Notes under the pieces: model-generated
The model's input: the letters and a program-made list of their open reading frames with translations, nothing else
Databases searched by the model: none
Told to the model about the DNA's origin: nothing
Source: Pseudomonadota bacterium
GTDB taxonomy: Bacteria; Pseudomonadota; Gammaproteobacteria; Burkholderiales; Thiobacillaceae
Assembly (NCBI GenBank): GCA_021836225.1
Contig: JAKBJA010000117.1
Coordinates: 124,001-188,000, forward strand
Length of the DNA: 64,000 nucleotides
Direction of reading: 5' to 3'
In this document: positions 18,541-27,596 of the stretch, in pieces
Layout of the letters: every line of letters starts with the position of its first letter
Numbering within the stretch: the stretch's first letter is position 1
Position numbers and translations under genes: made by a program

Positions 18541-19389
18541 TTATTCTCCTGTGGCGACGGGGCGGGCGGGATCGGTGATCCACTCGCTCCACGAACCGGG
18601 GTAAAGCCGTGAACCGGGAAGGCCGGCGATTTCCATCGCCAGGATGTTGTGGCAGGCCGTGACGCCGGAACCGCACATGTGGATCACCTGCCAGGCCGGC
18701 TTGCCCTTGAGCAGCGCCTGATAGTTCTCGCGCAGCGCCTCGGGCGGCAGGAAGGTGCCGTCCACGTCGAGGTTTTCGTCGAATTGGTAGTTGATGGCGC
18801 CGGGCACGTGCCCGGCCACCGGATCGAGGGGTTCGAACTCGCCGCTGAAGCGGCGATCGGGGCGCGCATCGAGGATGAGCTGTTCGCCGGTTCGCGACGC
18901 GTGCAGGACCTCGTCAGCCGCCACAATCTGGGTGGGTTCGGGTAGGCAGGCGCACGCGGCTTTGTGCAACTCGGGCGGATCGGCGTTGACCGGGCGTTTC
19001 TCGCGCAGCCATTTGGGATAACCGCCGTCCAGCAGGGCCACGCCGGGGTGGCCCAGCCAGCGCAGCATCCACCACAGCCGGCCGGCCATGGCGCCGTAGC
19101 TGTCGTCGTACACCACGACCTGCTTGTTGACCCCGACGCCCCACTGGCAGAGTTTTTCGGTCAGCGTGCGCGGGTCGGGCAGGGGGTGCCGTCCGCTGGT
19201 TTCGCTGACGGGAGCGGAGAGGTCGTCGTCCAGATGCACGTAGCGTGCACCCGGGATATGTGCTTTCTCGTAAGCCTGACGGCCTGCCCCCGTGTCGGTG
19301 AGGGTGAAGCGGCAGTCCAGAATGACCCAGTTCGGATCGTCCAGATGCGCGGCCAGGTCTTCAGTGGTAACGAGGGTATTGGAAAACAT
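18541..19389 (-). CDS. sseA: Thiosulfate/3-mercaptopyruvate sulfurtransferase
   Basis: The 282-residue protein has two rhodanese domains: an inactive N-terminal one (WVILDCRFTLTDTGAGRQAYEKAHIPGA in pieces) and a catalytic C-terminal one with MCGSGVTACHN. The CGSGVTA loop is typical of 3-mercaptopyruvate sulfurtransferases, while CRxGx loops mark thiosulfate rhodaneses. It lacks a signal peptide. It lies downstream of the cysteine-free DsrC paralogue and probably supplies persulfide sulfur. Confidence 0.92.
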   Translation of the reverse strand: MFSNTLVTTEDLAAHLDDPNWVILDCRFTLTDTGAGRQAYEKAHIPGARYVHLDDDLSAPVSETSGRHPLPDPRTLTEKLCQWGVGVNKQVVVYDDSYGAMAGRLWWMLRWLGHPGVALLDGGYPKWLREKRPVNADPPELHKAACACLPEPTQIVAADEVLHASRTGEQLILDARPDRRFSGEFEPLDPVAGHVPGAINYQFDENLDVDGTFLPPEALRENYQALLKGKPAWQVIHMCGSGVTACHNILAMEIAGLPGSRLYPGSWSEWITDPARPVATGE

Positions 19390-19470
19390 GGTTGGTGCTG
19401 TGAGAGGGGCCTTGGGAAAAACGGGCAGCGTATTTCGCGCTGCCCGTTTAGGTGTCGCTTCTGACGGGTA

Positions 19471-19803
19471 TCAGTAGCCGCCCTTGCCGTAAGGCTTGGT
19501 CAGGCCGGCAATGCGGGCCGACTGACGTGCGGGCTGGTTGGGGAAGAGCTCGTACAGCTTTTTCTTCCAGTCGGTGCCAGGGTGCAGTTCATCCATTTCG
19601 GCAAGCATATTGCGGAAGTTGGGGGTCGAGCCGTCTTCCTTGTACTTCTCGCGCATGAAATTGATGACCGTCCAGTGATCATCGGTCAGCGTGATTTTTT
19701 CAGCCGCGGCGATGACGGGGGGAACGTCGTCGCTGAAGTTGGCTTCCAGCAGAAATTCCTCTTCGCCGGTTTCGAGCTCTTCGCCGTTTACAACATAAGA
19801 CAT
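19471..19803 (-). CDS. rspA: Cysteine-free DsrC/TusE paralogue (RspA type)
   Basis: The 110-residue protein has the whole DsrC fold (ITLTDDHWTVINFMREKY, KKLYELFPNQPARQSARIAG) but contains no Cys. In the true DsrC of this window the reactive C-terminal Cys are residues 99 and 110; here they align with Ala96 and Lys107, and the tail ends PYGKGGY. It therefore cannot carry sulfur. Such DsrC-like proteins have been called RspA and proposed to be regulatory. The start at 19803 follows GGAGAAAAC. It sits in a cluster divergent from dsrA. Confidence 0.88.
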   Translation of the reverse strand: MSYVVNGEELETGEEEFLLEANFSDDVPPVIAAAEKITLTDDHWTVINFMREKYKEDGSTPNFRNMLAEMDELHPGTDWKKKLYELFPNQPARQSARIAGLTKPYGKGGY

Positions 19804-19861
19804 GTTTTCTCCTTTCGGGTTGGTCAAGTTTAAAGATTCGCCGGAATGTCCGGCCGTTGGT

Positions 19862-20517
<656 letters not shown>

Positions 20518-20521
<4 letters not shown>

Positions 20522-20739
20522 GGCGCATCCCCGGCATGGTCCTTGGCCCAGGCCATCATCAATTCGGCCCATTTCTGCGCGCTGACCGGATCCACGTCAA
20601 ATATGGTGAAGCGCTTGTTCTCGCGGATGCGGATACGCAGAAACGGCACGCCGCCCGATTCATGGGTCAGGTGCTGGAACTCGACTTCCTGGCCGCCGAA
20701 GGGGAGCCGCATCTTGTCTAGTGGGGTGATCTCAGGCAT
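20518..20739 (-). CDS. Small 73-residue protein coupled to the Cmx6-like gene
   Basis: This short protein (MPEITPLDKMRLPFGGQEVEFQHL and onward) is predicted to be a small alpha/beta fold with GVPFLRIRIRENKRFTIFDVDPVSAQKWAELMMAWA in pieces. It has no Cys, signal or membrane segment. I cannot assign a family. It is the first gene of the minus-strand cluster, is read away from dsrA, and overlaps the Cmx6-like gene (ATGA), which suggests that the two products work together. Confidence 0.75.
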
Positions 20740-21114
20740 GGAATCTCAATCCGTGTTGCTTCAATTTGATATGAAATGCGTTGCACAGCAACACAGCCAA
20801 ACCTTGGCTTTAATGGGGCCATCGCGTAGTATTTCAACCCTGCTCAGCACAGGGGCTTGCGTTTGCAACAATATTTTAATACTCTTATTTGTTCCTGTGG
20901 CGGACCCGTAATGTCTCACCCTTTGCCTAGATGAGGCATTACCGCGTTGGGGAAATTGATCTACTCCTTTTGGGTAGGTTTTGACCTACCGCGATGGAGT
21001 AGACGATTTACCCATGAGAATGATGGTGATGCGGCCGTCAACTCAATACGATGCTGGGATACCGTTGAGCTGTCGGCTGAGCGGGCATTTCGAAATGTTC
21101 TAGGAGAGAAAACT
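20740..21114. promoter_or_regulatory. Divergent control region of the dsr operon
   Basis: This 375-bp region separates the 73-residue gene from dsrA and must hold both promoters. A candidate dsr promoter is TTGCAA near 20872 followed by AT-rich sequence with TATTT near 20886, but the match is weak and I do not assign it firmly. The most ordered part is the nested inverted repeat at 20961-21002. AGGAGA precedes dsrA. Confidence 0.55.
20961..21002 (+). promoter_or_regulatory. Nested inverted repeat in the dsrA leader
   Basis: CTACTCC (20961-20967) pairs with GGAGTAG (20996-21002), and inside it GGTAGG (20973-20978) pairs with CCTACC (20985-20990) around the loop TTTTGA. A symmetric 5 by 5 internal loop separates the two stems. 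It is not followed by a T run, so it is more likely an operator or a leader RNA structure than a terminator. It ends about 112 bp before the dsrA start. Confidence 0.7.
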
Positions 21115-22419
21115 ATGGCAAAGAAGATGATTGATACGCCCAATCTGGACGAGCTCGAGAAAGGCCCGTGGCCGAGCTTCGTAACCGGTCTGAAGCGTCT
21201 GGCTAAGGACAACGACATGATGGTTGACCTGATGGGTCAGCTGGAAACGTCCTACAAGACCAAGTTCGGTTACTGGAAAGGTGGTACGGTTGGCGTGTTC
21301 GGCTACGGCGGCGGCGTGATCCCCCGTTTCACCGAACTGAAAGACGAAAATCACAACCCCCTGTTCCCCGAAGCGGCTGAATTCCATACTCTGCGCATCC
21401 AGCCGCCCGCCGGCATGCATTACAGTTCCGACCTGCTGCGCAAGATGTGCGACGTCTGGTCGGCAACCGGTGGCTCGGGCCTGATCGCGTTCCACGGCCA
21501 GTCCGGCGACATCATGTTCCAGGGCATCAAAACCGCCGACGTGCAGGGCGCGTTCGACGCCTTCAACGAAATGGGCTTCGACCTTGGTGGCGCCGGTCCC
21601 GCGCTGCGTACCTCGATGTCCTGCGTGGGTGCTGCCCGTTGCGAAAACTCCTGCTTCGACGAAGCTAAGGCGCTGCGCACCGTCATCAACAACAATCTGG
21701 ACGACATGCACCGTCCGTCCCTGCCGTACAAGTTCAAGTTCAAGTTCTCCGGCTGTGGTAACGACTGCGTCAACGCCATCCAGCGTTCCGACATGGCCAC
21801 CATCGGCACCTGGCGCGACAACATCCGCGTCAACGAAGAGCAGGTCCAGGCCTACTTCAAGGCCCACGGCATGAACGACCTGGTCAACGACGTGATCAGC
21901 AAGTGCCCGACCAAGGCCATCACCCTGGTTTCCAGCGACAAGTTCAAGGCCAGCGAGCACGTGTCCGCCGCCAACCTGGGCGACGGTAACACCCTGTGCA
22001 TCGACAACAAGAACTGCGTGCGCTGCATGCATTGCATCAACGTTATCCCCGGCGGTCTGCGCACCGGCGTCGACAAGGGTGTGACCATCCTGGTGGGCGG
22101 CAAGGGCGTGCTGAAGATCGGCGCGACCATGGGTACCGTGGTGATTCCGTTCATGAAGCTCGAGTCCGACGAGGACTTCGAAAAGCTGAACGAACTGGCT
22201 CGCAACATCCTCGACTTCTTCGCTGAAAACGCGCTGGAGCATGAGCGTACCGGTGAAATGATCGAGCGTATCGGCCTGACCAACTTCCTCGAAGGTCTGG
22301 ACATCCCGGTCGATCCCAACATGATCAAAGAGCCGCGTTCCAACCCCTACTTCCGTTCCGACGACTGGGACGAGCAGGTCGAGAAGTGGAACGAGTACAA
22401 GCAGTCGTCCGCCGCTTAA
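21115..22419 (+). CDS. dsrA: Dissimilatory (reverse) sulfite reductase alpha subunit
   Basis: The 434-residue subunit forms the A2B2 siroheme enzyme that in sulfur oxidisers turns sulfur carried as DsrC persulfide or trisulfide into sulfite. The siroheme/[4Fe-4S] ligand motif is CVGAARCENSC followed by FSGCGNDCVNA, and a ferredoxin-like insert has CIDNKNCVRCMHC. The start at 21115 follows TAGGAGAG. The oxidative direction is inferred from dsrEFH, dsrL and dsrR in the same operon. Confidence 0.98.
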   Translation: MAKKMIDTPNLDELEKGPWPSFVTGLKRLAKDNDMMVDLMGQLETSYKTKFGYWKGGTVGVFGYGGGVIPRFTELKDENHNPLFPEAAEFHTLRIQPPAGMHYSSDLLRKMCDVWSATGGSGLIAFHGQSGDIMFQGIKTADVQGAFDAFNEMGFDLGGAGPALRTSMSCVGAARCENSCFDEAKALRTVINNNLDDMHRPSLPYKFKFKFSGCGNDCVNAIQRSDMATIGTWRDNIRVNEEQVQAYFKAHGMNDLVNDVISKCPTKAITLVSSDKFKASEHVSAANLGDGNTLCIDNKNCVRCMHCINVIPGGLRTGVDKGVTILVGGKGVLKIGATMGTVVIPFMKLESDEDFEKLNELARNILDFFAENALEHERTGEMIERIGLTNFLEGLDIPVDPNMIKEPRSNPYFRSDDWDEQVEKWNEYKQSSAA

Positions 22420-22500
22420 GTTTCGCGCTGTACCAGTTTCACATAGGGCGGGCCCCGGTTCCGGCTGGGGTCCGTGCATTAAATCAGTTGGAGAAAAAAC

Positions 22501-23571
22501 ATGGCAGAACTACGTCCGCCTATCGAATCCGGCGCACCGGATCCGATGCCCTACATGCACCCCGTGATGGTGAAGAACTACGGCAAGTGGTCTTTCCATA
22601 GCCATCCGAAGCCGGGTGTCCTGTATCACCGCGCCGAGTCTGGCGACGAAATCTGGACGGTCAAGGCCGGCACCCAGCGTCAGATGGACCATTACACCAT
22701 CCGCGAACTGGCCGACATCGCTGACCAATACGGCGACGGTTTCGTGCGTTTCACCGCGCGTTCCAACATCGAATACATGGTGGCTGACGGTTCCAAGGTC
22801 GAGCCGCTGATCAAGGCGCTGAACGACAAGGGCTACCCCATCGGCGGTACCGCCAACTCGGTGTCCATGATTGCACACACCCAGGGCTGGCTGCACTGCG
22901 ACATCCCCGGCACCGACGCTTCGGGCGTGGTGAAGGCACTGATGGACGAACTGTACGACGACTTCGTCAAGTGCGAGATGCCCAACCGCGTCAAGCTGTC
23001 CACCTCCTGCTGCGAAATCAACTGCGGCGGCCAGGCTGACATCGCGATCATCGTTCAGCACACCAAGCCGCCGAAGATCAACCACGATCTGGTTGCCAAC
23101 GTGTGTGAGCGTCCCTCCGTCGTGGCACGCTGCCCGGTGGCTGCGATCCGTCCCGCTCTGGTGAACGGCAAGCCCTCGCTGGAAGTCGACGAGAAGAAGT
23201 GCATTTGCTGCGGCGCCTGCTTCCCGCCCTGCCCCCCGATGCAGATCAACGATCCCGAGCATTCCAAGATCGCGATCTGGGTGGGTGGCAAGAACTCCAA
23301 CGCCCGTTCCAAGCCGACCTTCCACAAGCTGGTTGCTGCTGGCCTGCCGAACAGCGCGCCGCGCTGGCCGGAAGTCGGCGAAGTGGTCAAGAAGATCCTC
23401 GCCACCTACAAGGCTGACGGCAAGCCCTGGGAGCGCATGATCGACTGGATCGACCGCATCGGCTGGCCCGCGTTCTTCGAGAAGACCGGCCTGCCCTTCA
23501 CCAAGTATCACATCGATAACTGGCGTGGCGGTCGTGCCAACCTGAACGCTTCTGCTCACATCCGTTTCTAA
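22501..23571 (+). CDS. dsrB: Dissimilatory (reverse) sulfite reductase beta subunit
   Basis: The 356-residue subunit provides the catalytic siroheme site of DsrAB. The cluster-binding motifs are STSCCEINCGG and NVCERPSVVARCPVAAI, and a ferredoxin domain carries KKCICCGACFPPCPPM. It follows dsrA by 81 bp with its own Shine-Dalgarno sequence (TTGGAG). Length and motifs are typical of the oxidative branch. Confidence 0.98.
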   Translation: MAELRPPIESGAPDPMPYMHPVMVKNYGKWSFHSHPKPGVLYHRAESGDEIWTVKAGTQRQMDHYTIRELADIADQYGDGFVRFTARSNIEYMVADGSKVEPLIKALNDKGYPIGGTANSVSMIAHTQGWLHCDIPGTDASGVVKALMDELYDDFVKCEMPNRVKLSTSCCEINCGGQADIAIIVQHTKPPKINHDLVANVCERPSVVARCPVAAIRPALVNGKPSLEVDEKKCICCGACFPPCPPMQINDPEHSKIAIWVGGKNSNARSKPTFHKLVAAGLPNSAPRWPEVGEVVKKILATYKADGKPWERMIDWIDRIGWPAFFEKTGLPFTKYHIDNWRGGRANLNASAHIRF

Positions 23572-23581
23572 GATGTGTGCG

Positions 23582-23606
23582 CCCGTCGCGGGTTGGCCGC
23601 GACGGG
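23582..23606 (+). promoter_or_regulatory. Strong intercistronic hairpin between dsrB and dsrE
   Basis: CCCGTCGCG pairs perfectly with CGCGACGGG around a GGTTGGC loop. There is no T tract after it, so it is unlikely to terminate. It may protect the 3' end of a dsrAB message from exonucleases or mark an RNA processing site. Confidence 0.7.
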
Positions 23607-23653
23607 AAGAAGTGCGAAAACAATGACTGGATTTTTCGGAGTTTGACCTAGCC

Positions 23654-24013
23654 ATGCAATTCGGCATTCTTGTAAACGAAGGGCCTTACACCCATCAGGC
23701 CAGTGACACCGCTTATCTCTTCGCCCGCACGGCGATCGAGAAGGGTCACAAAGTTCCGCGTGTGTTTTTCTACCATGACGGCGTGAACAATTCCACGCGC
23801 CTGGCAACGCCTCCGCAGGATGATCGTAACGTCTCCGCACGCTGGTCCAAGCTGGCTGCCGACCATGGCGTTGATCTGGTTGTGTGTGTCGCTGCTGCAC
23901 AGCGTCGCGGCATCAACGATGACGTTCTGGCGCCCGGTTTCCGGATTTCCGGTCTGGGTCAGTTGGTGGAAATGGGTATTCAGTACGATCGTCTCGTGAC
24001 GTTCGGTGATTGA
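23654..24013 (+). CDS. dsrE: Sulfurtransferase subunit DsrE
   Basis: The 119-residue protein is the sulfur-carrying subunit of the DsrE2F2H2 hexamer, which passes sulfane sulfur to DsrC. The conserved Cys lies in LVVCVAAAQRRGI and the N-terminus MQFGILVNEGPYTHQASDTA is typical of the DsrE/TusD type. It ends next to dsrF. Confidence 0.96.
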   Translation: MQFGILVNEGPYTHQASDTAYLFARTAIEKGHKVPRVFFYHDGVNNSTRLATPPQDDRNVSARWSKLAADHGVDLVVCVAAAQRRGINDDVLAPGFRISGLGQLVEMGIQYDRLVTFGD

Positions 24014-24024
24014 GGAATAACGAG

Positions 24025-24420
24025 ATGAGCGATATGGACGAAATGGACGAAGGCTCCGGCATCGTCAAGAAATTCATGTTCCTGAACCGCAAGGCGCCGC
24101 ACGGTACCGTGTACGCGCTGGAGGGTCTGGAAGTGGTGCTGATTACTGCTGCTTTCGATCAGGATGTGAGCATGGTCTTCACCGATGATGGTGTCTTCCA
24201 GCTGATGAAGGGCATCGACAGCAAGGGCATTGAAGTCAAGGATTTCTCCAAGACCTACCGTGCGCTTGAAGGTTACGACATCGAGAAGCTGTATGTCGAT
24301 CAGGCGTCGATGGATGCACGCGGTTTGACCGAAGATGACCTGATTGTGGATGTGACGGTGCTCTCCGTCGATGAGATGGCGAATCTCATGGCTGAGCAAG
24401 ACGTCGTGATCAGCTTCTAA
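24025..24420 (+). CDS. dsrF: DsrF, subunit of the DsrEFH complex
   Basis: The 131-residue protein has the DsrE-like fold (KKFMFLNRKAPHGTVYALEGLEVVLITAAFDQDVS in pieces) but no Cys at the DsrE position, as in DsrF/TusC proteins. I use ATG 24025, which follows GAGGAATAACG; an in-frame codon at 24010 overlapping dsrE would add five residues. Confidence 0.94.
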   Translation: MSDMDEMDEGSGIVKKFMFLNRKAPHGTVYALEGLEVVLITAAFDQDVSMVFTDDGVFQLMKGIDSKGIEVKDFSKTYRALEGYDIEKLYVDQASMDARGLTEDDLIVDVTVLSVDEMANLMAEQDVVISF

Positions 24421-24430
24421 GGGGATAGAC

Positions 24431-24730
24431 ATGCTGCATATTGTGAACAAATCGGCCGCAGAGCGCAGTTCGCTGGAAAGCTGCCTGCGCATGGCCACCA
24501 AAGGTTCTGCTGTATTGCTGATCGAAGACGCGGTGTACGCGGCGACAAACGGCAACGCGGCAGCGGCGAAAATCCAGGCAGCAGCAGCTGACCTCAAGAT
24601 TTACGCACTCGGTCCTGATCTGGCAGCGCGCGGCATGGCCGGGCGTGTGCTGGACGGAGTCAATGTCGTGGATTACGGCGGTTTTGTGGATCTGGTCGCA
24701 GAGCACAGCAACTGTCAGTCTTGGCTGTAA
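24431..24730 (+). CDS. dsrH: DsrH, subunit of the DsrEFH complex
   Basis: The 99-residue protein begins MLHIVNKSAAERSSLESCLRM, the DsrH/TusB signature, and carries the small LLIEDAVYAA segment of the fold. The Cys in SSLESCLRM corresponds to the conserved Cys of DsrH. It completes the DsrE2F2H2 sulfur relay. Confidence 0.94.
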   Translation: MLHIVNKSAAERSSLESCLRMATKGSAVLLIEDAVYAATNGNAAAAKIQAAAADLKIYALGPDLAARGMAGRVLDGVNVVDYGGFVDLVAEHSNCQSWL

Positions 24731-24753
24731 CTTTTAATAGAAGGAGTATTGCT

Positions 24754-25089
24754 ATGCCCATGGTGAATATCGCCGGTAAAGAAGTCGAAGTCGACGAAGA
24801 AGGCTATCTGGTCGACCTGTCGCAGTGGAACGAAGACATCGCCAAGTACATGGCTGTCGAAGAAAAGGTCGACCTGACCGAGAGCCACTGGGAAGTCGTC
24901 AACTTCCTGCGTGAGTACTACGCCGAATACCAGATCGCGCCTGCTGTCCGCGTTCTGACCAAGGCCATCGGCAAGAAGCTCGGCCCGGAAAAAGGCAACA
25001 ACAAGTACCTGTACGAGTTGTTCCCCTACGGCCCCGCCAAGCAGGCTTGTAAGATCGCTGGCCTGCCCAAGCCGACCGGCTGTATCTAA
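24754..25089 (+). CDS. dsrC: Sulfur carrier protein DsrC
   Basis: The 111-residue protein is the substrate-carrying partner of DsrAB and a product of the DsrEFH relay. Both redox cysteines of the flexible C-terminal arm are present: Cys99 in KQACKIAG and Cys110 in the terminal TGCI. A strong Shine-Dalgarno sequence (GAAGGAG) precedes ATG 24754. A hairpin follows the gene, which fits the very high expression usual for dsrC. It has a Cys-less paralogue at 19.5-19.8 kb. Confidence 0.98.
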   Translation: MPMVNIAGKEVEVDEEGYLVDLSQWNEDIAKYMAVEEKVDLTESHWEVVNFLREYYAEYQIAPAVRVLTKAIGKKLGPEKGNNKYLYELFPYGPAKQACKIAGLPKPTGCI

Positions 25090-25108
25090 GCTGTTGTAAT
25101 GCTGTCGG

Positions 25109-25134
25109 GTCGCCCCGGTGATTCTCGGGGCGAC
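25109..25134 (+). terminator. Terminator-like hairpin after dsrC
   Basis: GTCGCCCCG pairs perfectly with CGGGGCGAC around an 8-base loop, followed by TTCGATTTT, a weak T tract. Leaky termination or 3'-end protection here would raise dsrC above the downstream membrane-complex genes. Confidence 0.7.
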
Positions 25135-25227
25135 TTCGATTTTCAGGCTGTGTTTCCCAATCGAATGTGGCTGGCCCTGCCAGGAATTGCGTTTGATTCG
25201 TAAACAGAACGTTGTTAGGGGATAGGT

Positions 25228-25962
25228 TTGTCTACTGTGACGATGATTTATGCCGGGTTGTTTTATATCGCCACCTTGTTGCTGGTGGTGGGCCTAGTCT
25301 ACAAGATTTTTGATTACAGCCGCACGCCTGCGCCGCTGAAGATCCCGACCACCCCTGCGCCGACTACGCAATCTGGCGTGGTGTACCGGATGGCGAAAGA
25401 AGTGGTTCTGTTCGAATCCCTGTTCAAATCGAACAAATGGATCTGGGTGTTCGGCTGGCTGTTCCATTTCGGCCTGTTCCTAGTGCTGGCCCGCCACCTG
25501 CGCTACTTTACCCAGCCAGTCTGGTTCTGGGTCGATATCGTTCAACCGTTCGGAAAATACGCCAGCATCATGATGGTGGCCGGCTTGGCTGGCCTGCTGG
25601 CTCGCCGCTTCGTGGTCGACCGCGTGCGCTACATCTCGACGCCGTCCGACTACCTGATGCTGGTGCTGCTGATCGCGATCGGCCTGTCGGGCATGATGAT
25701 GACCTTTGTCGCCCACACCGACATCATTTCGCTCAAGGAATTCTTCATGGGCTTGATGTATTTCGATGTGCAGCCCCTTCCGCAGGATCCGGTTCTGATG
25801 GTCCACCTTGCGCTGGTGGCAACGCTGATGGTGATCTTCCCGATCAGCAAACTGTTGCATGCGCCGGGCATCTTCTTCAGCCCGACCCGCAACCAGGCCG
25901 ACAATCCCCGTGAACACCGCCATGTGGCGGCGTGGGCGGCCCGGCTCGATCAGAACAACTGA
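25228..25962 (+). CDS. dsrM: DsrM, heme b membrane subunit of DsrMKJOP
   Basis: The 244-residue integral membrane protein has about five transmembrane helices and resembles NarI-type diheme cytochrome b. It exchanges electrons between quinone and DsrK. Likely heme ligands include His in WLFHFGLFLVLARHLR and FVAHTD. It starts at TTG 25228 after AGGGGATAGG; a later ATG would remove part of the first helix. It is 138 bp from dsrC, with a hairpin in the gap. Confidence 0.93.
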   Translation: MSTVTMIYAGLFYIATLLLVVGLVYKIFDYSRTPAPLKIPTTPAPTTQSGVVYRMAKEVVLFESLFKSNKWIWVFGWLFHFGLFLVLARHLRYFTQPVWFWVDIVQPFGKYASIMMVAGLAGLLARRFVVDRVRYISTPSDYLMLVLLIAIGLSGMMMTFVAHTDIISLKEFFMGLMYFDVQPLPQDPVLMVHLALVATLMVIFPISKLLHAPGIFFSPTRNQADNPREHRHVAAWAARLDQNN

Positions 25963-26011
25963 TTCGTTGACATCGATTAACGAACGCTAAGTACGGACAG
26001 AGGACTTACAA

Positions 26012-27535
26012 GTGGCTGCTGCTGAATTTGATATCCCGGAACTCAAGGACGAAATCGAGATTCCCAAGCTGCGTGAAGGCGTGATGGCGCATGCCAAGTC
26101 CTTTATTGCGGGCCAGGCGGTTCAGGACTTCATGGGCTACCCGCACGAGTTGGGCGAGGACTGGAAGGAGCGCGCCATCGACAAGATGGGCGACCTGCTG
26201 GGCAAGTACCGCTCGCTGAAGGTCTTCCTGGATGCCTGCGTCCATTGCGGCGCCTGCACCGACAAGTGCCACTACTATCTGGGCACCTCCGATCCCAAGA
26301 ACATGCCGGTGGCACGCCAGGACCTGATGCGCCAGGTCTACCGCCGCTACTTCACCACCGCAGGCAAGCTGTTCCCCAAGCTGGTGGGCGCCAAGGATTT
26401 GACCAAGGAAATCCTGGACGACTGGTACAGCTACTATCACCAGTGCTCCGAATGCCGCCGCTGCTCTGTGTTCTGCCCGTACGGCATCGACACCGCGGAA
26501 ATCACCATGGCCGGGCGTGAGATCCTCAACCATGTCGGCATGGGGCAGAAGTATTCCAACGAGATTCTGGGCAAGGTCCAGAAGATCGGCAACAACCTCG
26601 GCCTGCCCGGGCCGGCGCTGGAAGATACCCTGGAGGGCCTGGCAGAAGACATCGAAGCCGACACAGGCGTGCCGGTCAAGTTGCCGCTCGACGTGAAGGG
26701 TGCCGAAGTGCTGCTGGTCACGCCGTCGGCCGATTTCTTCTCCGAGCCGCACGTCGAATCGCTGATCGGTTACGCCAAGGTGTTCCACGCGGCCGGCATC
26801 AACTGGACCCTGTCCTCGCATGCGTCGGAAGCCGGCAACTTCGGTCTGTTCAACGGCAACTACGAGACCATGCGCAAGGTCGCCATGCGCATCCGCGACG
26901 CCGCACTGGAACTCGGCGTCAAGCGCATCGTGGTCGGCGAGTGCGGTCACGCCTGGCGCGTCGCCTACAGCTTCTGGAATACGCTGACCGGCATCGGTTA
27001 CGGTGGCAACGATCCGTTCTCGATCGAACTGCAGAAGCAACTCGACCCGACCTATCCGCAGCCGCAGCACATCTGCGAACTGACCAATGACCTGATCAAG
27101 TCCGGCAAGATCAAGGTCGATCCGTCTCTCAACGACGACCTGGTCGTGACCTACCACGACTCGTGCAACGTGGCGCGCGCATCGCGCATGGGCACCGAGC
27201 CGGGCGGCCAGTTCACCATTCCGCGCGAGCTGATCCAGTCGGTGGTGAACAATTTCCATAACATGGCGGACGACACGATCTACGAGTCAACCTTCTGCTG
27301 CGGCGGCGGCGGCGGCCTGCTGACCGACGACCTGATGGAAGTCCGGGTCAAGGGTGCGCTGCCGCGCGTCACCGCGCTGAACAATGTGGTCAAGGAACAC
27401 CAGGTCAATTTCATGGCCACGATCTGCGCGATCTGCAAGGCGCAGTTCACCAAGGTTTTGCCCAAATATGGCTTCGACATGAGCATGGTGGGCGGTGTGC
27501 ATCAATTGGTTAGCAAGGCGATCAAACTCGACTGA
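26012..27535 (+). CDS. dsrK: DsrK, HdrD-like iron-sulfur subunit of DsrMKJOP
   Basis: The 507-residue cytoplasmic protein has two [4Fe-4S] motifs, ACVHCGACTDKCHYY and QCSECRRCSVFCPYG, and a CCG-type catalytic domain with TFCCGGGGGLL. It is the HdrD-like subunit thought to oxidise or reduce the DsrC disulfide or trisulfide. The start is GTG 26012. The gene lies directly after dsrM, as in other sulfur oxidisers. Confidence 0.97.
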   Translation: MAAAEFDIPELKDEIEIPKLREGVMAHAKSFIAGQAVQDFMGYPHELGEDWKERAIDKMGDLLGKYRSLKVFLDACVHCGACTDKCHYYLGTSDPKNMPVARQDLMRQVYRRYFTTAGKLFPKLVGAKDLTKEILDDWYSYYHQCSECRRCSVFCPYGIDTAEITMAGREILNHVGMGQKYSNEILGKVQKIGNNLGLPGPALEDTLEGLAEDIEADTGVPVKLPLDVKGAEVLLVTPSADFFSEPHVESLIGYAKVFHAAGINWTLSSHASEAGNFGLFNGNYETMRKVAMRIRDAALELGVKRIVVGECGHAWRVAYSFWNTLTGIGYGGNDPFSIELQKQLDPTYPQPQHICELTNDLIKSGKIKVDPSLNDDLVVTYHDSCNVARASRMGTEPGGQFTIPRELIQSVVNNFHNMADDTIYESTFCCGGGGGLLTDDLMEVRVKGALPRVTALNNVVKEHQVNFMATICAICKAQFTKVLPKYGFDMSMVGGVHQLVSKAIKLD

Positions 27536-27596
27536 CCCCGGTCTGGCTGATTGCGATTTATCTATCTTTAGTTACGTAGGCGTTAGGAGAACCAAC

